The notes under the pieces were generated by a model that ran no database searches, was not told the DNA's origin, and worked only from the letters and a program-made list of their open reading frames with translations. Shown one piece after another: positions 8,874-17,853 of a DNA stretch of 19,308 nt. The DNA comes from Jimgerdemannia flammicorona (Eukaryota > Mucoromycota > Endogonomycetes > Endogonales > Endogonaceae), in NCBI GenBank assembly GCA_003990745.1, contig RBNI01002200.1:1-19308 (forward strand). The letters are read 5' to 3'. Positions within the stretch are counted from its first letter, which is position 1; each line of letters starts with the position of its first letter. The translations under genes and the position numbers were made by a program.

Positions 8874-9148
8874 TATTACAATACTTCAACTACTAGATAT
8901 ATATTGTAATAGTGATCTCAGAATAGTGATATCATCATAGGAGACAGCCTTTTCTTATAAGTAGATCAGAGCATAAGAAGATTATATAGTATAACTCACT
9001 CAGACTATAAGTGACCAACTATGAGTCATCATAACTACAAGATAGACATCTCAAGAAATATAAAAGAAGAACTAAGGAACCATAGCAGCAGTAACTCAAA
9101 CAAGACTCATAAAATTCAAAAATAGTTTAAAGACTTACTATAAACAAA

Positions 9149-9991
9149 ATGTCTGCTGCTTGCTAAACCTCAATGTCTAGAAATTACCAAGACTTCTCAG
9201 TTTAAGAAAGGATGTTTCAAGATATCAGAAGAGCCATAAGGATCCATACTAGAAGAACTCCTAGCCTCAATCTGGATACTAGTGATCCTTACTACTTTAT
9301 TCTCTACTATTGTAAAATGGAGATAAGGATTACTATTGCTACTGAATACCTCTGGATATAGCAGAAATATGAAATAGGAAACCTTCTCTATCAGAAATTC
9401 CCTCAGGCCAGTTCCCAAGAGATATAAGATACCACTTCTATAAATGCATGCAAATTGAGAGTAGTCAAAAAAATCCATTAGGTCTTCAGACATACATCTT
9501 AGTCAATCTCCAACTTGGAGTATACTAGAGTCTCAGACTTCAAGGAATTGTCAGTCTACTGTATGGATGCACTGGAGGCCATAGTGGCCACAGAAGTCTA
9601 ATCCGCTATTACTCTTAAAAGTAATAAAGTAGAAGAGTTCTGGAATTTTATCCTTCAGGATAATTCTGATCAATTTCTATAGAGATTAATCTCAGTATTC
9701 CAAGGCCCCAGTATCCAGATCAGACTCTCTTAAGATCCCACCTTTGTCTCCTACTTTATAGAGGAGAACCTCATAGATTGGAGAGCCTCTGATCTCCTTA
9801 CTCCCATTGCTACTACTGAATATAATAATATCACTCTACTAATTAATGATATATGCAAAATATGCAAAATATACAAAATAGATGAAATGTTCACTGATCT
9901 TATTTCCTTTGAAGATATTCTGTCCCCAACCTCTAGCCTTAATGATAGTAATAAAGATGAAGTCTCCAAAATTCTGAACATTCTGCTCTAA
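9149..9991 (+). pseudogene. Broken copy of an unrecognised ~280-aa protein gene (left arm)
   Basis: From ATG at 9149 to TAA at 9991 is 281 codons, matching in frame the minus-strand copy at 13051-12215. Nine stops interrupt it; eight fall where the other copy has Gln or Trp, as expected from CAA/CAG to TAA/TAG or TGG to TAG. At 9779 it keeps the Trp (TGG) that is a stop in the other copy. The best-kept block is the C-terminus, LISFEDIL, near 9897-9920. The Cys cluster of the other copy is reduced here to CKICK. No family is recognised, and no membrane segment or signal peptide is apparent. It is clearly non-functional. Confidence 0.7.
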
Positions 9992-10462
9992 GTTCTTTAT
10001 ATAACTGTTGAAATTCTTTTAGAATTCTGATCTTGTATAACTAATTATATAAATACTCAAATTTGTACTTACAACTAAAGTTTTCTATATTCAAATATCT
10101 TATTTGGTTATTAGAATTTATATTTAGTTTGATAACTTAGTAACTATTGTATTATATTTTATATAAATACTCCTCTCATTTCTTTTAAAATAAAGTCAGT
10201 ATTGAAGTAGTCAAGTATTCAATACTTTAAGTCTTTATTTACTCAAAAAGTACAGAAGTTTTAGTCCTTTACTCAATTCCTAAGCAAGTGAATCCAGAAG
10301 ACAATAGAACAGTTTAAAAATAAGAAGTTTAAGGACTATAAGATCTTAGAAAAGTACTCCAATAGAACTTACTTATAAGAAACTTATAGTTGGTCTAAGA
10401 GATATATCTTGAAGAGAATCTGATATATTTGGAGAACTTAGTATCCACTATGTGATAATATA
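9992..10462 (+). other. Arm segment with conserved TATA/AATAAA pair and start of a second degraded frame
   Basis: Both arms keep TATATAAATAC followed about 20 nt later by AATAAA (10162-10194 here). In fungi this pair can be the efficiency and positioning elements of a 3' end, which would serve the frame ending at 9991, or a TATA box for what follows. After it a coding-like stretch begins (KKFKDYKILEKYSN near 10322) and runs past the arm end with several stops. It is recognisable in both arms, but the product is unknown. Confidence 0.45.
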
Positions 10463-11739
10463 TTAAAGACTTCATTTTCTGACTTAAACATTAGTAACCC
10501 AGATATAGTATATTGTATATTTGAAATAATTATAGATTAACTATTATCTACTCTATTGGTATATTAATCAGCTTACTATACTAACTCAGTAGATAGTACA
10601 AACAGCTTAAAGTCTGTATTAGCTTGCAATTTTCTATACTTTTGATATAGGGTGCAGAGATATATAACTACTATCTATATCTAAATTTTACTTCAGTACT
10701 CAATATTCAGAGAACTCCCTCTTATTCAATAGTACTACTAGCTCTATTTGTTGAAATTATAATAGTATTGACTACTACAGTAACTGCAACCAGACTCATA
10801 TTTGTATCTTTTACTATAGGTCTCATTCTGATATATTATACTCTACTCAATATAGTTAATCTTACTATACTACTATTAGTTACTTGACTATCAATTCTAT
10901 ATTATCTTGATGAGTAGTAATATACTCTCTATCTTTATTCTAATCAATCATTAATTCAGTTTCACCCATCTGAACTTATTACATATTATTACCTCAGCCT
11001 ATTCTTATTTCTCACCTCATTACTGTTTATATTCTACTCATTCTGCAATACTATCTTGAATACTATCCCCAAGAAGTACTTACTTAAATTTTATATAATC
11101 TACTATCTCTTCTTTTCAGAAAGGACTTTTATTAATAATAGTATCAGTCTGAAGAAGTTTTTAATCTAGTATCAATCAATCCAATCAGTCATTCAACTTC
11201 TACTATCAATCAGTCCTATAGTATACTTCTGAAAGATAGATTTAGTAGAGATATTTTGAATAATTTTAGTCTATTAGTCCAATTGGACAATGTAAGATAT
11301 TTGCTGGCTTAACTTCTTCTTTCTAGATATGTTTCTACTGTTTAGGCTCTATTCAGCTTTATTCATCTTTATCTTACTTATAGATCTATTTATATGAGTC
11401 TGCTAGCAATTATATAACTTCTCAAATCTGCAGTATTTTATCAATAACTTTATCTACATTTTGTATTCAATATTGATATATATATTATTTATACAGTTTT
11501 ACAAAATTGTATCTCAGTTTAGTCTCTTGCTTAAACTATTCAAAGATATTTTACTGATACCTATAATTAAGTATATGAGCTTTCTCTATAAATGATAATC
11601 AGTCTTCTTTTGGAAAAATGTAACTATATTCTTATTATACTGGTAGAATAACACATACTATCTGAATAGTATCTGTCTGATTGCTCTTACTCTTATCCCT
11701 ACTCCTATCATAGAGCCTAATTATTGCTAGGCTATTTTA
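10463..11739. other. Spacer of the inverted repeat, degraded coding-like DNA
   Basis: The spacer is AT-rich and almost free of CpG. The coding-like frame of the left arm continues across 10462 for some 200 nt, suggesting the left element is continuous here and the right one was cut. A stretch at 10749-10826 reads, in a plus-strand frame, as CxNYN...NCNQTHIC...H, with a stop where Trp would fit and Tyr (TAT) where Cys would fit. That resembles the CCCH-like zinc motif of some retroelement Gag proteins. Beyond it I see long AT-biased frames with TAA/TAG stops but no recognisable domain. Confidence 0.4.
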
Positions 11740-11950
11740 TATATTGTCACATAGTAGTCACTGAGTCCTTCAAATATGCTAGATTCTCTTCAAGGTGTAT
11801 CTCTTAGACTAACTCAAGTTTGTTATAAGCAAGTTCTTATTGGAGTGTCTTTCTAAGGTCTTATAGTCCTCAAACTTCTTATCTTTAACTGTCTTGTTAT
11901 CTCTTAGATTGCTTACAAGAAAGTGTGTATATTGCACTGAGAAGACTAAC

Positions 11951-11985
11951 TTTATTTCAGAGAAAATAAGAGGGGTATTTATATA
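11951..11985 (-). promoter_or_regulatory. Conserved TATATAAATA...AATAAA pair (right arm)
   Basis: On the minus strand TATATAAATA (11985-11976) is followed by AATAAA (11956-11951). The same pair and spacing are at 10162-10194 in the left arm. It lies about 230 nt past the stop of the minus-strand frame ending at 12215, so it may be that gene's 3'-end signal. A promoter role for the next frame is the alternative. Confidence 0.4.
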
Positions 11986-12109
11986 AAATATAATTCAATA
12001 GTTGCTAAGATATACATAAAGCTAAATATAAATTCCAATAACTAAAATAAAATGCCAGGACAGGAAAAACTACTAAGTTCCAGGGTCGGTACTGATGGTT
12101 GTATAGATT

Positions 12110-12206
12110 CAGAATGCTGGTATAATTCAGTATCACATCAGAATACTGGTGCTGGCATTATTCAGTATTACATCAGAATGCTGATACTAGCATTATTCAG
12201 TATAAC
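12110..12206. repeat. Short tandem repeat, about three units of 29-35 bp
   Basis: Three units begin CAGAATRCTG and end near ATTCAGTAT: 12110-12138, 12139-12173 and 12174-12206. Each contains AATGCT or a variant with AGCATT or GGCATT, so the units can form small hairpins. The block lies just past the stop of the minus-strand frame and is absent from the left arm, where about 100 nt of unrelated sequence takes its place. Confidence 0.7.
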
Positions 12207-12214
12207 CAGGAGAC

Positions 12215-13051
12215 TTAGAGCAGAATGTTCAGGACCATAGGGGCTTCATCATCAGAGGTCAGAATGTCTTCAAAGGAGATGAGGTCTGCAAATTCATCAT
12301 CATCACATGTTTTGCATACTTCATATGCTTTGTTGCACATTTCACATATGTCACACAGGATGACGTTATTGCTAATAACATCATCATGTTTAGTGGTAGG
12401 AAGGAGATCTGGAGCTCTCTAGTCTATAAGGTTCTCTTCTACAAAATAGAGAATAAATGTAGGGTCTTGGGGAGGTCTAACCTGGATGCTTGGGCCTTGG
12501 AATACTGAGATCAATCCTTGCAGGAATTGGTCTGAGTTGTCCTGAAGGATGGGATGCCAGAAGTCTTCTACTTCATTACTATTGAGGGTGATAGTAGACT
12601 GGGCTTCTGTAGCCACCCTGGCTTCTAGTGTATTGATATAGCAGGATGATAGGTCTCTGAAATCTGAGACTCTAACATACTCCAAGTTGGGGATTGACCA
12701 TAGTACATGCCTGAAGATCTGATGAATCTTCTTAGCTATCCTTGTTTCGCATATATCTATAGGAGTGGTATCTTGTAGCTCTTGAGTGCTGGCCTGTGGG
12801 AACTTCTGGCAGAGGAGGTTTTCTATTTTGTATTCCTGCCATATTTGAAGGCATTCAGTAGCAATGGTGATTCTTATTTCCATTTTGTGGTGGTAGAGGA
12901 TATAGTGATAAGGGTTACCAGTATCCAGGTTAACACTAGGAGTCCTTTTTGAGTGGGTCCTCATAGCTCTTCTGATGTCTTGGAATATCCTCTCTTCAAC
13001 TGAGATGCCTTGGTGGTTTCTTGATCTTGAGGTTTGGCAAGCAGCAGGCAT
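12215..13051 (-). pseudogene. Unrecognised ~278-aa Cys-cluster protein gene, one internal stop (right arm)
   Basis: The frame starts at ATG 13051 and ends at TAA 12215-12217. A single TAG at 12421-12419 breaks it at codon 211, where the left copy has TGG (Trp), so the intact ancestor was 278 residues. The first 210 residues are hydrophilic with no membrane segment. After the stop comes a Cys cluster, CDICEMCNKAYEVCKTC, followed by an acidic tail with LISFEDIL. The CxxC pairs suggest a zinc-binding knuckle. Being duplicated within repeat DNA suggests a transposon-encoded protein, possibly Gag-like or a regulator, but I recognise no family. Codon 211 could be read through, or the protein could end at 210 residues and lose the Cys cluster. 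Confidence 0.6.
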
Positions 13052-13294
13052 TTTGTTTGTGATAAGTCTTTGAGCTATTTTGGGATTAGTGAGTCTTGTT
13101 GGTTGCTGCTACTGTGGTTCCTTGATCCTTTTTTTATATTTCTCAGAATGCTTGTACTGTGGTCATGATGACTCACAGTTGGTTATCATTGCTCATCTCA
13201 TATGTCATATAATCTTCTTATACTCTGATCTGGTAGCTTACAAGGAAAGACTGTCTCCTGTGCTGATGTCATTATTCTGGAGTCACTGTTACAA

Positions 13295-14930
13295 TATATT
13301 GTTCAAATTCTACCTAATGAGAAAGGATTTTATAATTCAGTTATTTGTTTTATTTCATTCTGGAAACCTCTCTATAATAGTTATTACTATATATATATAT
13401 ATCCAAATAGTTATTGCTCAATCTATAGTAGTGATAAGATATTCTTTTCTTATAGATAGATTATTGTATTTTCTTTTACTCTGACTAACTCAATTATAAG
13501 TTGTTTATCAATGTCTCTAGATCTCTAAATGTTGATGGTCTTTTTAATTATAATTAGTAGAGTATTTATTAAGATCTATTATTTATCAAATAAGATAGTA
13601 ATCATGATATTTTCTAAAAGAAAATATTTATTATCTAAATCTTATTCTCCATTTAAATTATATTTTTTTATAGCCAATATATCATTTTATAGTATAATAG
13701 TCAGCTATATATATAATAATTATCAAGTAGGTATACTCATCATTACTCTCTTATTAATAACTTATTATATTATATTACTTTATTATATCTTAAAATCAAC
13801 TTTAATATCTAAGCTTGATATATTCTATTAGTATCTAACCTGACTGATTTATTATCTTATCTCATCTATTTCTCATCTTATATATAGGACCTAGTATCAA
13901 TCTCTATTACATTTCTCTTTAGTTTTGTTATTATTTTAAATCCTATCTCTACCAGTAGTCTCTGATCTAGTATCAACTTTCTCATCTGTTTTTTTTAGTA
14001 TATATAATATCAGAGAGACTGTAGCCTTTTAACTACAAGATGAGCTATTAAGCTACTGAGTATTATAGTTGATCAATAAAGAGAAACTATATACTATAAT
14101 TATGAACTATTTTTATAATCTGACAGTCTATTAAGTAGCTCACTGGTAAGATTCTATACTACTAAATTTATACCTCTCTCTATTTAATACTGTTTTGAAA
14201 TCAATTCAATCCTGCTCTTCTTAATTATCAGTATTCTACTTACTCAAATATCTCTCTATCATTTGATATTATCTCTGGTTCATTTATTACTCACTAGATA
14301 TTAGTTTCTCTATCAGTACTACTATTTAGATAATAGCATATATTCATTTTATAGATTAATGCATATAGGCAAACTTATAACTTATAACAGTATACTATTT
14401 AACTCAGTCTATAAGTATGTTACTACAATCTTCAGCAGTACTGAGATATTATATCTTCTCAACTATTTTAGACTCTTTATCTCTCTTATACTTAGTTAGA
14501 CATAGCAGATAAGATATTTTTCAGATTCTCTGATACTTTCAACTATCTCTATATTGCTATTGATAATATGGTAAAGGTTCTATCAGAGTAGTCAGCAAAT
14601 ATTGTCTTCTGTCTTGACCTGGTACAATCCTTATACTGCTGAGGTAATTTAGTCTTCATTGATAGATATGACTTTTAATAGCTACAGATTACTCAGATTA
14701 TATTATTCAGTTGGTGGACTGCTGGCAATATATATTCTTTAAATATAATTTATTAGTAAGTTGTTTTATTTCAATCTAAAAGTCTTTATTTTTATTTTTA
14801 TCTTTATTTTTAACTTATATTTATTATTAATCTTTAGCTTACTAAGTAGTCTGATTCATTATTAGTCTCTATAATCTGCACAATTTATCTATTCTTGATA
14901 ATTGCCAAGCAGTGATATGAACTGTGACGG
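13295..14930. other. AT-rich desert without recognisable genes
   Basis: TA-rich sequence with CpG essentially absent. Open frames here, such as the one near 13529-13831, consist almost wholly of Ile, Leu, Tyr, Phe, Ser and Lys, as expected from AT bias. No terminal repeats, tRNA or known domain were seen. The outer similarity of the inverted repeat may extend a few tens of bases into its left edge. Confidence 0.6.
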
Positions 14931-14970
14931 ATGCTGTGAGTTGGAATGCAAAGCTAATACTAACGAAATT

Positions 14971-15031
14971 GCTGGAATGCAGCGAGCTGGAATGGAATGC
15001 GGCGAGCTTGAATGCGGCGAGCTGGAAGCAG
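14971..15031. repeat. Tandem repeat of a 15-bp unit
   Basis: About 3.7 copies of GCTGGAATGCGGCGA or close variants: 14971-14985, 14986-15005 (with a 5-bp internal duplication), 15006-15020 and 15021-15031. It is the first CpG-containing sequence after the AT-rich desert, so it marks the compositional boundary. Confidence 0.8.
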
Positions 15032-15160
15032 TAGCAAAGTCGTTCTAAGGGTCTTGAAAAATGGAGGGAGAGAAGAGAGGGTCTTGGTGGCAAAAGTCAC
15101 TTGATATAAGAATCAAGCAATGATGTATGACGGATGATAGAATAGTTAGGTCCATGAGAG

Positions 15161-15290
15161 AAAAAAAAAAAAAAAAAAAGTTTATCATAATAAATCCCAC
15201 ATGACTGAAATCATGTGCCTGGCCAAAAGTTTTGGGTTGAAGATTTCGGGTTGGGACCAAACTGGCCCAATCGGTGCTCTAACCCACTAC
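15161..15290 (-). other. Possible tRNA-derived SINE remnant ending in a 19-nt homopolymer
   Basis: On the minus strand, AGTGGGTTAGAGCACCG (15288-15272) closely resembles the D-arm and A-box region of eukaryotic tRNAs. A T19 run closes the unit about 110 nt later (A19 at 15161-15179 on the plus strand). No good B box is present at the right distance: GGTCCCAACCC is too close and mismatched. A perfect 7-bp inverted repeat with a 6-nt loop lies at 15198-15217. This is weak evidence and could be coincidence in the leader region of the next gene. Confidence 0.25.
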
Positions 15291-15315
15291 ACACACACTC
15301 TCTCTCACCCACACA

Positions 15316-16437
15316 ATGGTCGATTCCACACTTCTCTTCCGCATCGCTAACTGCGTAGTTGGCTCCCTCATGATCGTCGGCGGGGTCGCAGTCATAACCT
15401 ACCTTGGTAAGTCGCCTGTGTCACACACGACCCTTGCTGCAACTGCGTTACTTTCCCACGGGTTCTGTTTTTTCTGTCCCTTTGGCGGTTCTGTGTGCCA
15501 CACTTTTGAGCCACGAGCGGGCGACGACAGTATACGGGAGAAGATTCCGTGCCGGTTAGCTGCGCGTACCCCGACCCGACGGAAGCAGGCCAGGCGTGAA
15601 GCGAAACCGCCAAGAGAAAGAAACAAAAACTTGAATGACGAACGCGTGAGCAAAAATGAATCACCCTCTCTAAGGTCCATGTTCCATTCCTCTACCCCTT
15701 TCCCGACCACAGGCTTCCCTGAATTCATCCGTGGTATCTACTGCATGTGGGTGTTCTAGTACTTGTCGTTACAGCCCAAAATGGTGGAGCCATAGCTATC
15801 CTCCTATTGACTGGCCTCTCTCCTTTCCTCTCACTCGCACAGACTCTTTGGCCTCATGACCGGTCTCTTCGAGTTCCGCCTCCCGACGCCAGTGACGCAG
15901 CACGCCTCGTTCATGTTCTCCTTCATTGGCCGCGGGTTGTGTAAGTTTTATCATTACTTGGGGTGATCGATTTGAGCTCGCTTCAGAACTCAACCCTGTA
16001 TGCACGCACTATCGTGTCGTGTGTGTGCGACTCGTATAGCTGACCATCCGTCTCTAACCCTTATGCACATGCTCCCCTCACTCTTATATGACGAACACCG
16101 GATTGCTAGTCTATATCTTGTAAGCACATTCTATCCTATATCAATTCTGCAAATATCTTGCATAATCGCACAATACGCCTCACTCATCATCCATCTCTAC
16201 AGTATTGGTAGCATCATCCTCAACTACGGTGTCCTCTCCATCATCTGCGGTGTTATTGTATGTCATCCTTCTCCGGCTTTCGTTTTCTACATCTTTCTTT
16301 TATGGCATCTCTAACCTGCATCACATATATGATCACAGATCATCTCTGTCGGAATTATATACGTGGCCTGCCACTTCATCTCCTCGATTGAGGCGCCTAG
16401 CAACATGCGGAAGGAGTCAGAAAGCGGAGGGGTTTAA
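15316..16437 (+). CDS. TVP15: TVP15-like Golgi membrane protein (COPI-associated family), six exons
   Basis: Exons: 15316-15406, 15713-15746, 15843-15940, 16110-16119 (10 nt), 16203-16257 and 16339-16437, coding for 128 residues and ending in TAA. All introns are GT-AG, with donors GTAAGT, GTGGGT, GTAAGT, GTAAGC and GTATGT. CTAAC branch-like sites precede two acceptors. The spliced protein has four hydrophobic segments (about 7-29, 33-51, 63-84, 87-114), a FEFRLPTP loop, an FSFIGRGLFYIF block and a short polar tail containing SIEAPSNM. These match the TVP15 / COPI-associated family, small four-span proteins of late Golgi vesicles; their exact role is not well defined. The ATG is the only one in frame ahead of the first hydrophobic segment. 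It has no operon partner, and a decayed tandem copy lies 2 kb downstream. Splice sites are inferred from family likeness and phase. Confidence 0.78.
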
Positions 16438-16490
16438 GAGTGTTTGTCGAATGGGTGGGGTATATGTTATACATATGGTAAGGGGATGTA

Positions 16491-16496
16491 AATAAA
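16491..16496 (+). terminator. AATAAA 3'-end signal of the TVP15-like gene
   Basis: AATAAA lies 54 nt past the stop codon, within TGTAAATAAAG. The same element is conserved in the downstream copy at 18409-18414, which supports a functional role. Confidence 0.6.
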
Positions 16497-16769
16497 GTGG
16501 TACAGATTACTGCTCGTAATGGGGTGAGATTTTGCCAGCAGCAGCGTACGTCGTGTGTGCGAACAGGAGGATAGATATATATTAGATTGGTGGGGAATAA
16601 AATAGTAGTTAATGTTAACGGACCGACGATGCACATTGCCGAGGTTGGTGGTTAGCTGGCAGGAGACGAGGTTGTACCGGTAAAGCCAGGCCCTCTCCGG
16701 CAAACATTATTTAATGCTTTTGGCAAAGCTGAAGGCCCGGAAGCAAAACCATTTTATCGAATACACAAA

Positions 16770-16788
16770 AATAGGATGACATCCTATT
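16770..16788. other. Perfect 19-bp palindrome
   Basis: AATAGGATG-A-CATCCTATT is a perfect inverted repeat of nine bases around a single A. In the tandem copy the matching place reads ATGGGGTGACATCCAG, so the symmetry is lost there. It could be a protein-binding site or chance. Confidence 0.4.
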
Positions 16789-17223
16789 CGCACACAACAC
16801 AATGTTGTGGCTTCACATAGTAAACCAGTCTCCTAGTCCAATCCCATAACCTTTGTTATGTACGATCCATAAGTCCTACCAGCCATTCCAAGCCTGGTAA
16901 TTCATCATTTTGCTGGATCCACCATTCGTGCACCTTGATTCCCGTCCAGTTTGCTTTTGGCGGGTCGGCATTTTCCTTCCTTTCTCTTGAATTGCTCCGT
17001 AACGCTGGCGCGCTGGGTAAGTGGTGCGTCATATGAAGGGAGATTAAGCGCGAACAATCCAATCACTTCCTGGTTCGAAATCACCGAGGATGAATACTAG
17101 GCTGTTGAACCAGAGAAATAGAGAGGACGAAATCGCTAATTCGTCCCTCTGCCAAATTCCTTTTACCCCTTTGCGTATGTGATCCAAATCAGATTGGCTC
17201 GACCTTAACCTCTTATTTTCCTC

Positions 17224-17246
17224 TTATTATTATTATTATTATTATT
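17224..17246. repeat. (TTA)n microsatellite
   Basis: Between seven and eight tandem TTA units within a pyrimidine-rich stretch. The tandem copy has a T-rich tract but no TTA array at the matching place. Confidence 0.85.
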
Positions 17247-17853
17247 CTGTCTTTCGCAGATGGCTGTGATAGTCTGCCACACGAGCTTCCCGAAACAGTA
17301 GACGTCCACTTCGCAAACCCTGTTCAGTCGCCGACAGCCCAGGTGCCGATTGATACGGACCTGAAGGAAGGTCAGGACGTACCACATTGCTACGGCGGAA
17401 TAGATATTTTGGTATAGGAATAAGAGAATAATCAATGGCGTCCCGCCGAAGAGGATTGCTGGAACTCGAGACCTGGGTAATAGTGATGTGTCGTTTGCAG
17501 CTGCCCAAAAATTGTCCACCTCTCTCTCCAAAATACATGGGTGTCATAACTGCGACACGCAGGACCAAAACAGCTATTAATAAGTTCGCGTCTTCCATTA
17601 TACTGAGTGGGTGGGAGAATGGCTGTGTGGTCAGGCGCGTTAGAAATACGGACCAGTGACCGGGCATCCTTTTTGCTTCCACTACCAAACAAACAGGAAA
17701 CGGGTTATGCTTTTGATATGATTCAACTAAAAATCTTTCCCCCTTTCCTCGCCCAGACTTTTCGTGGCTCTTCGAGTTCACCCAGTCCGCCCCGCTGACA
17801 CGGCCATGTTCTTGTTTCCCGGCCGCTTCTCTTCTTCCTTCCCACCTGCACAA

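Larger units (their letters stand above)
8905..10462 (+). repeat. Left arm of a large imperfect inverted repeat
   Basis: The reverse complement of 11740-13290 aligns along this whole stretch with many substitutions and a few indels. Shared landmarks are a block around AGATCAGAG.ATAAGAAGATTATA near 8962, the ~280-codon frame at 9149-9991, a TATAAATA/AATAAA pair near 10165-10194, and a coding-like block at about 10320-10460. Similarity may start as early as 8862 (ATAACTGAAT in both) and ends abruptly near 10462. This arm is more AT-rich and carries more stops than the right arm. Confidence 0.8.
11740..13290 (-). repeat. Right arm of the large imperfect inverted repeat
   Basis: Inverted counterpart of 8905-10462. 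It is less decayed: its frame has one internal stop against nine in the left copy. Inner similarity ends at about 11740 (TGTGACAATATA on the minus strand), where the left arm continues into different sequence. Outward, weaker similarity may run to about 13345. Confidence 0.8.
15810..17675 (+). repeat. Tandem duplication, copy A (includes the intact gene from exon 3)
   Basis: This segment aligns in order with 17821-19282: exon 3 to exon 6, the 3' UTR with AATAAA, a block with AAGCCAGGCC and CTCTCCGG, the CCATTCCAA.CCTGGTAATT block, CCTGGTTCGAAATC, TGATGTGTCGTTTGCA and GTTAGAAATACGGA. Copy B is shorter through internal deletions. I see no similarity for exons 1 and 2 in copy B. Confidence 0.75.
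16438..17820. other. Intergenic DNA between the TVP15-like gene and its pseudogene copy
   Basis: Apart from the 3' UTR and the duplicated blocks, no gene is identified. Frames on the minus strand around 17205-17531 include a hydrophobic stretch but are not preserved in the copy at 18958-19209, so they are probably not coding. Pyrimidine-rich tracts ending in CAG or TAG (17262 and 19074) resemble splice acceptors in both copies, but I could not build a gene around them. Confidence 0.5.

Noticed and set aside
12052..12422. Two short plus-strand frames
   Set aside because: They cover the tandem repeats and the antisense of the Cys-cluster gene; no support as genes.
13529..13831. A 100-codon open frame with hydrophobic, membrane-like composition
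   Set aside because: Its product is almost all Ile, Leu, Tyr, Ser, Lys and Phe, as any open frame in this AT-rich desert would be. No family likeness and no supporting context.
15392..15728. Long open frames on both strands overlapping intron 1 of the TVP15-like gene
   Set aside because: They lie within or antisense to a GT-AG intron that is required to join the family-matching exons; the products look like nothing known.
17066..17085. GGTTCGAAATC, like a tRNA T-arm or Pol III B box (also near 18899)
   Set aside because: The flanks do not form a T-stem, and there is no acceptor stem, D-arm or anticodon arm at the right distances.
17205..17531. Minus-strand frame with a hydrophobic stretch, possibly a small membrane protein
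   Set aside because: The duplicated region at 18958-19209 shares nucleotides but not the protein, so selection on coding is not supported.
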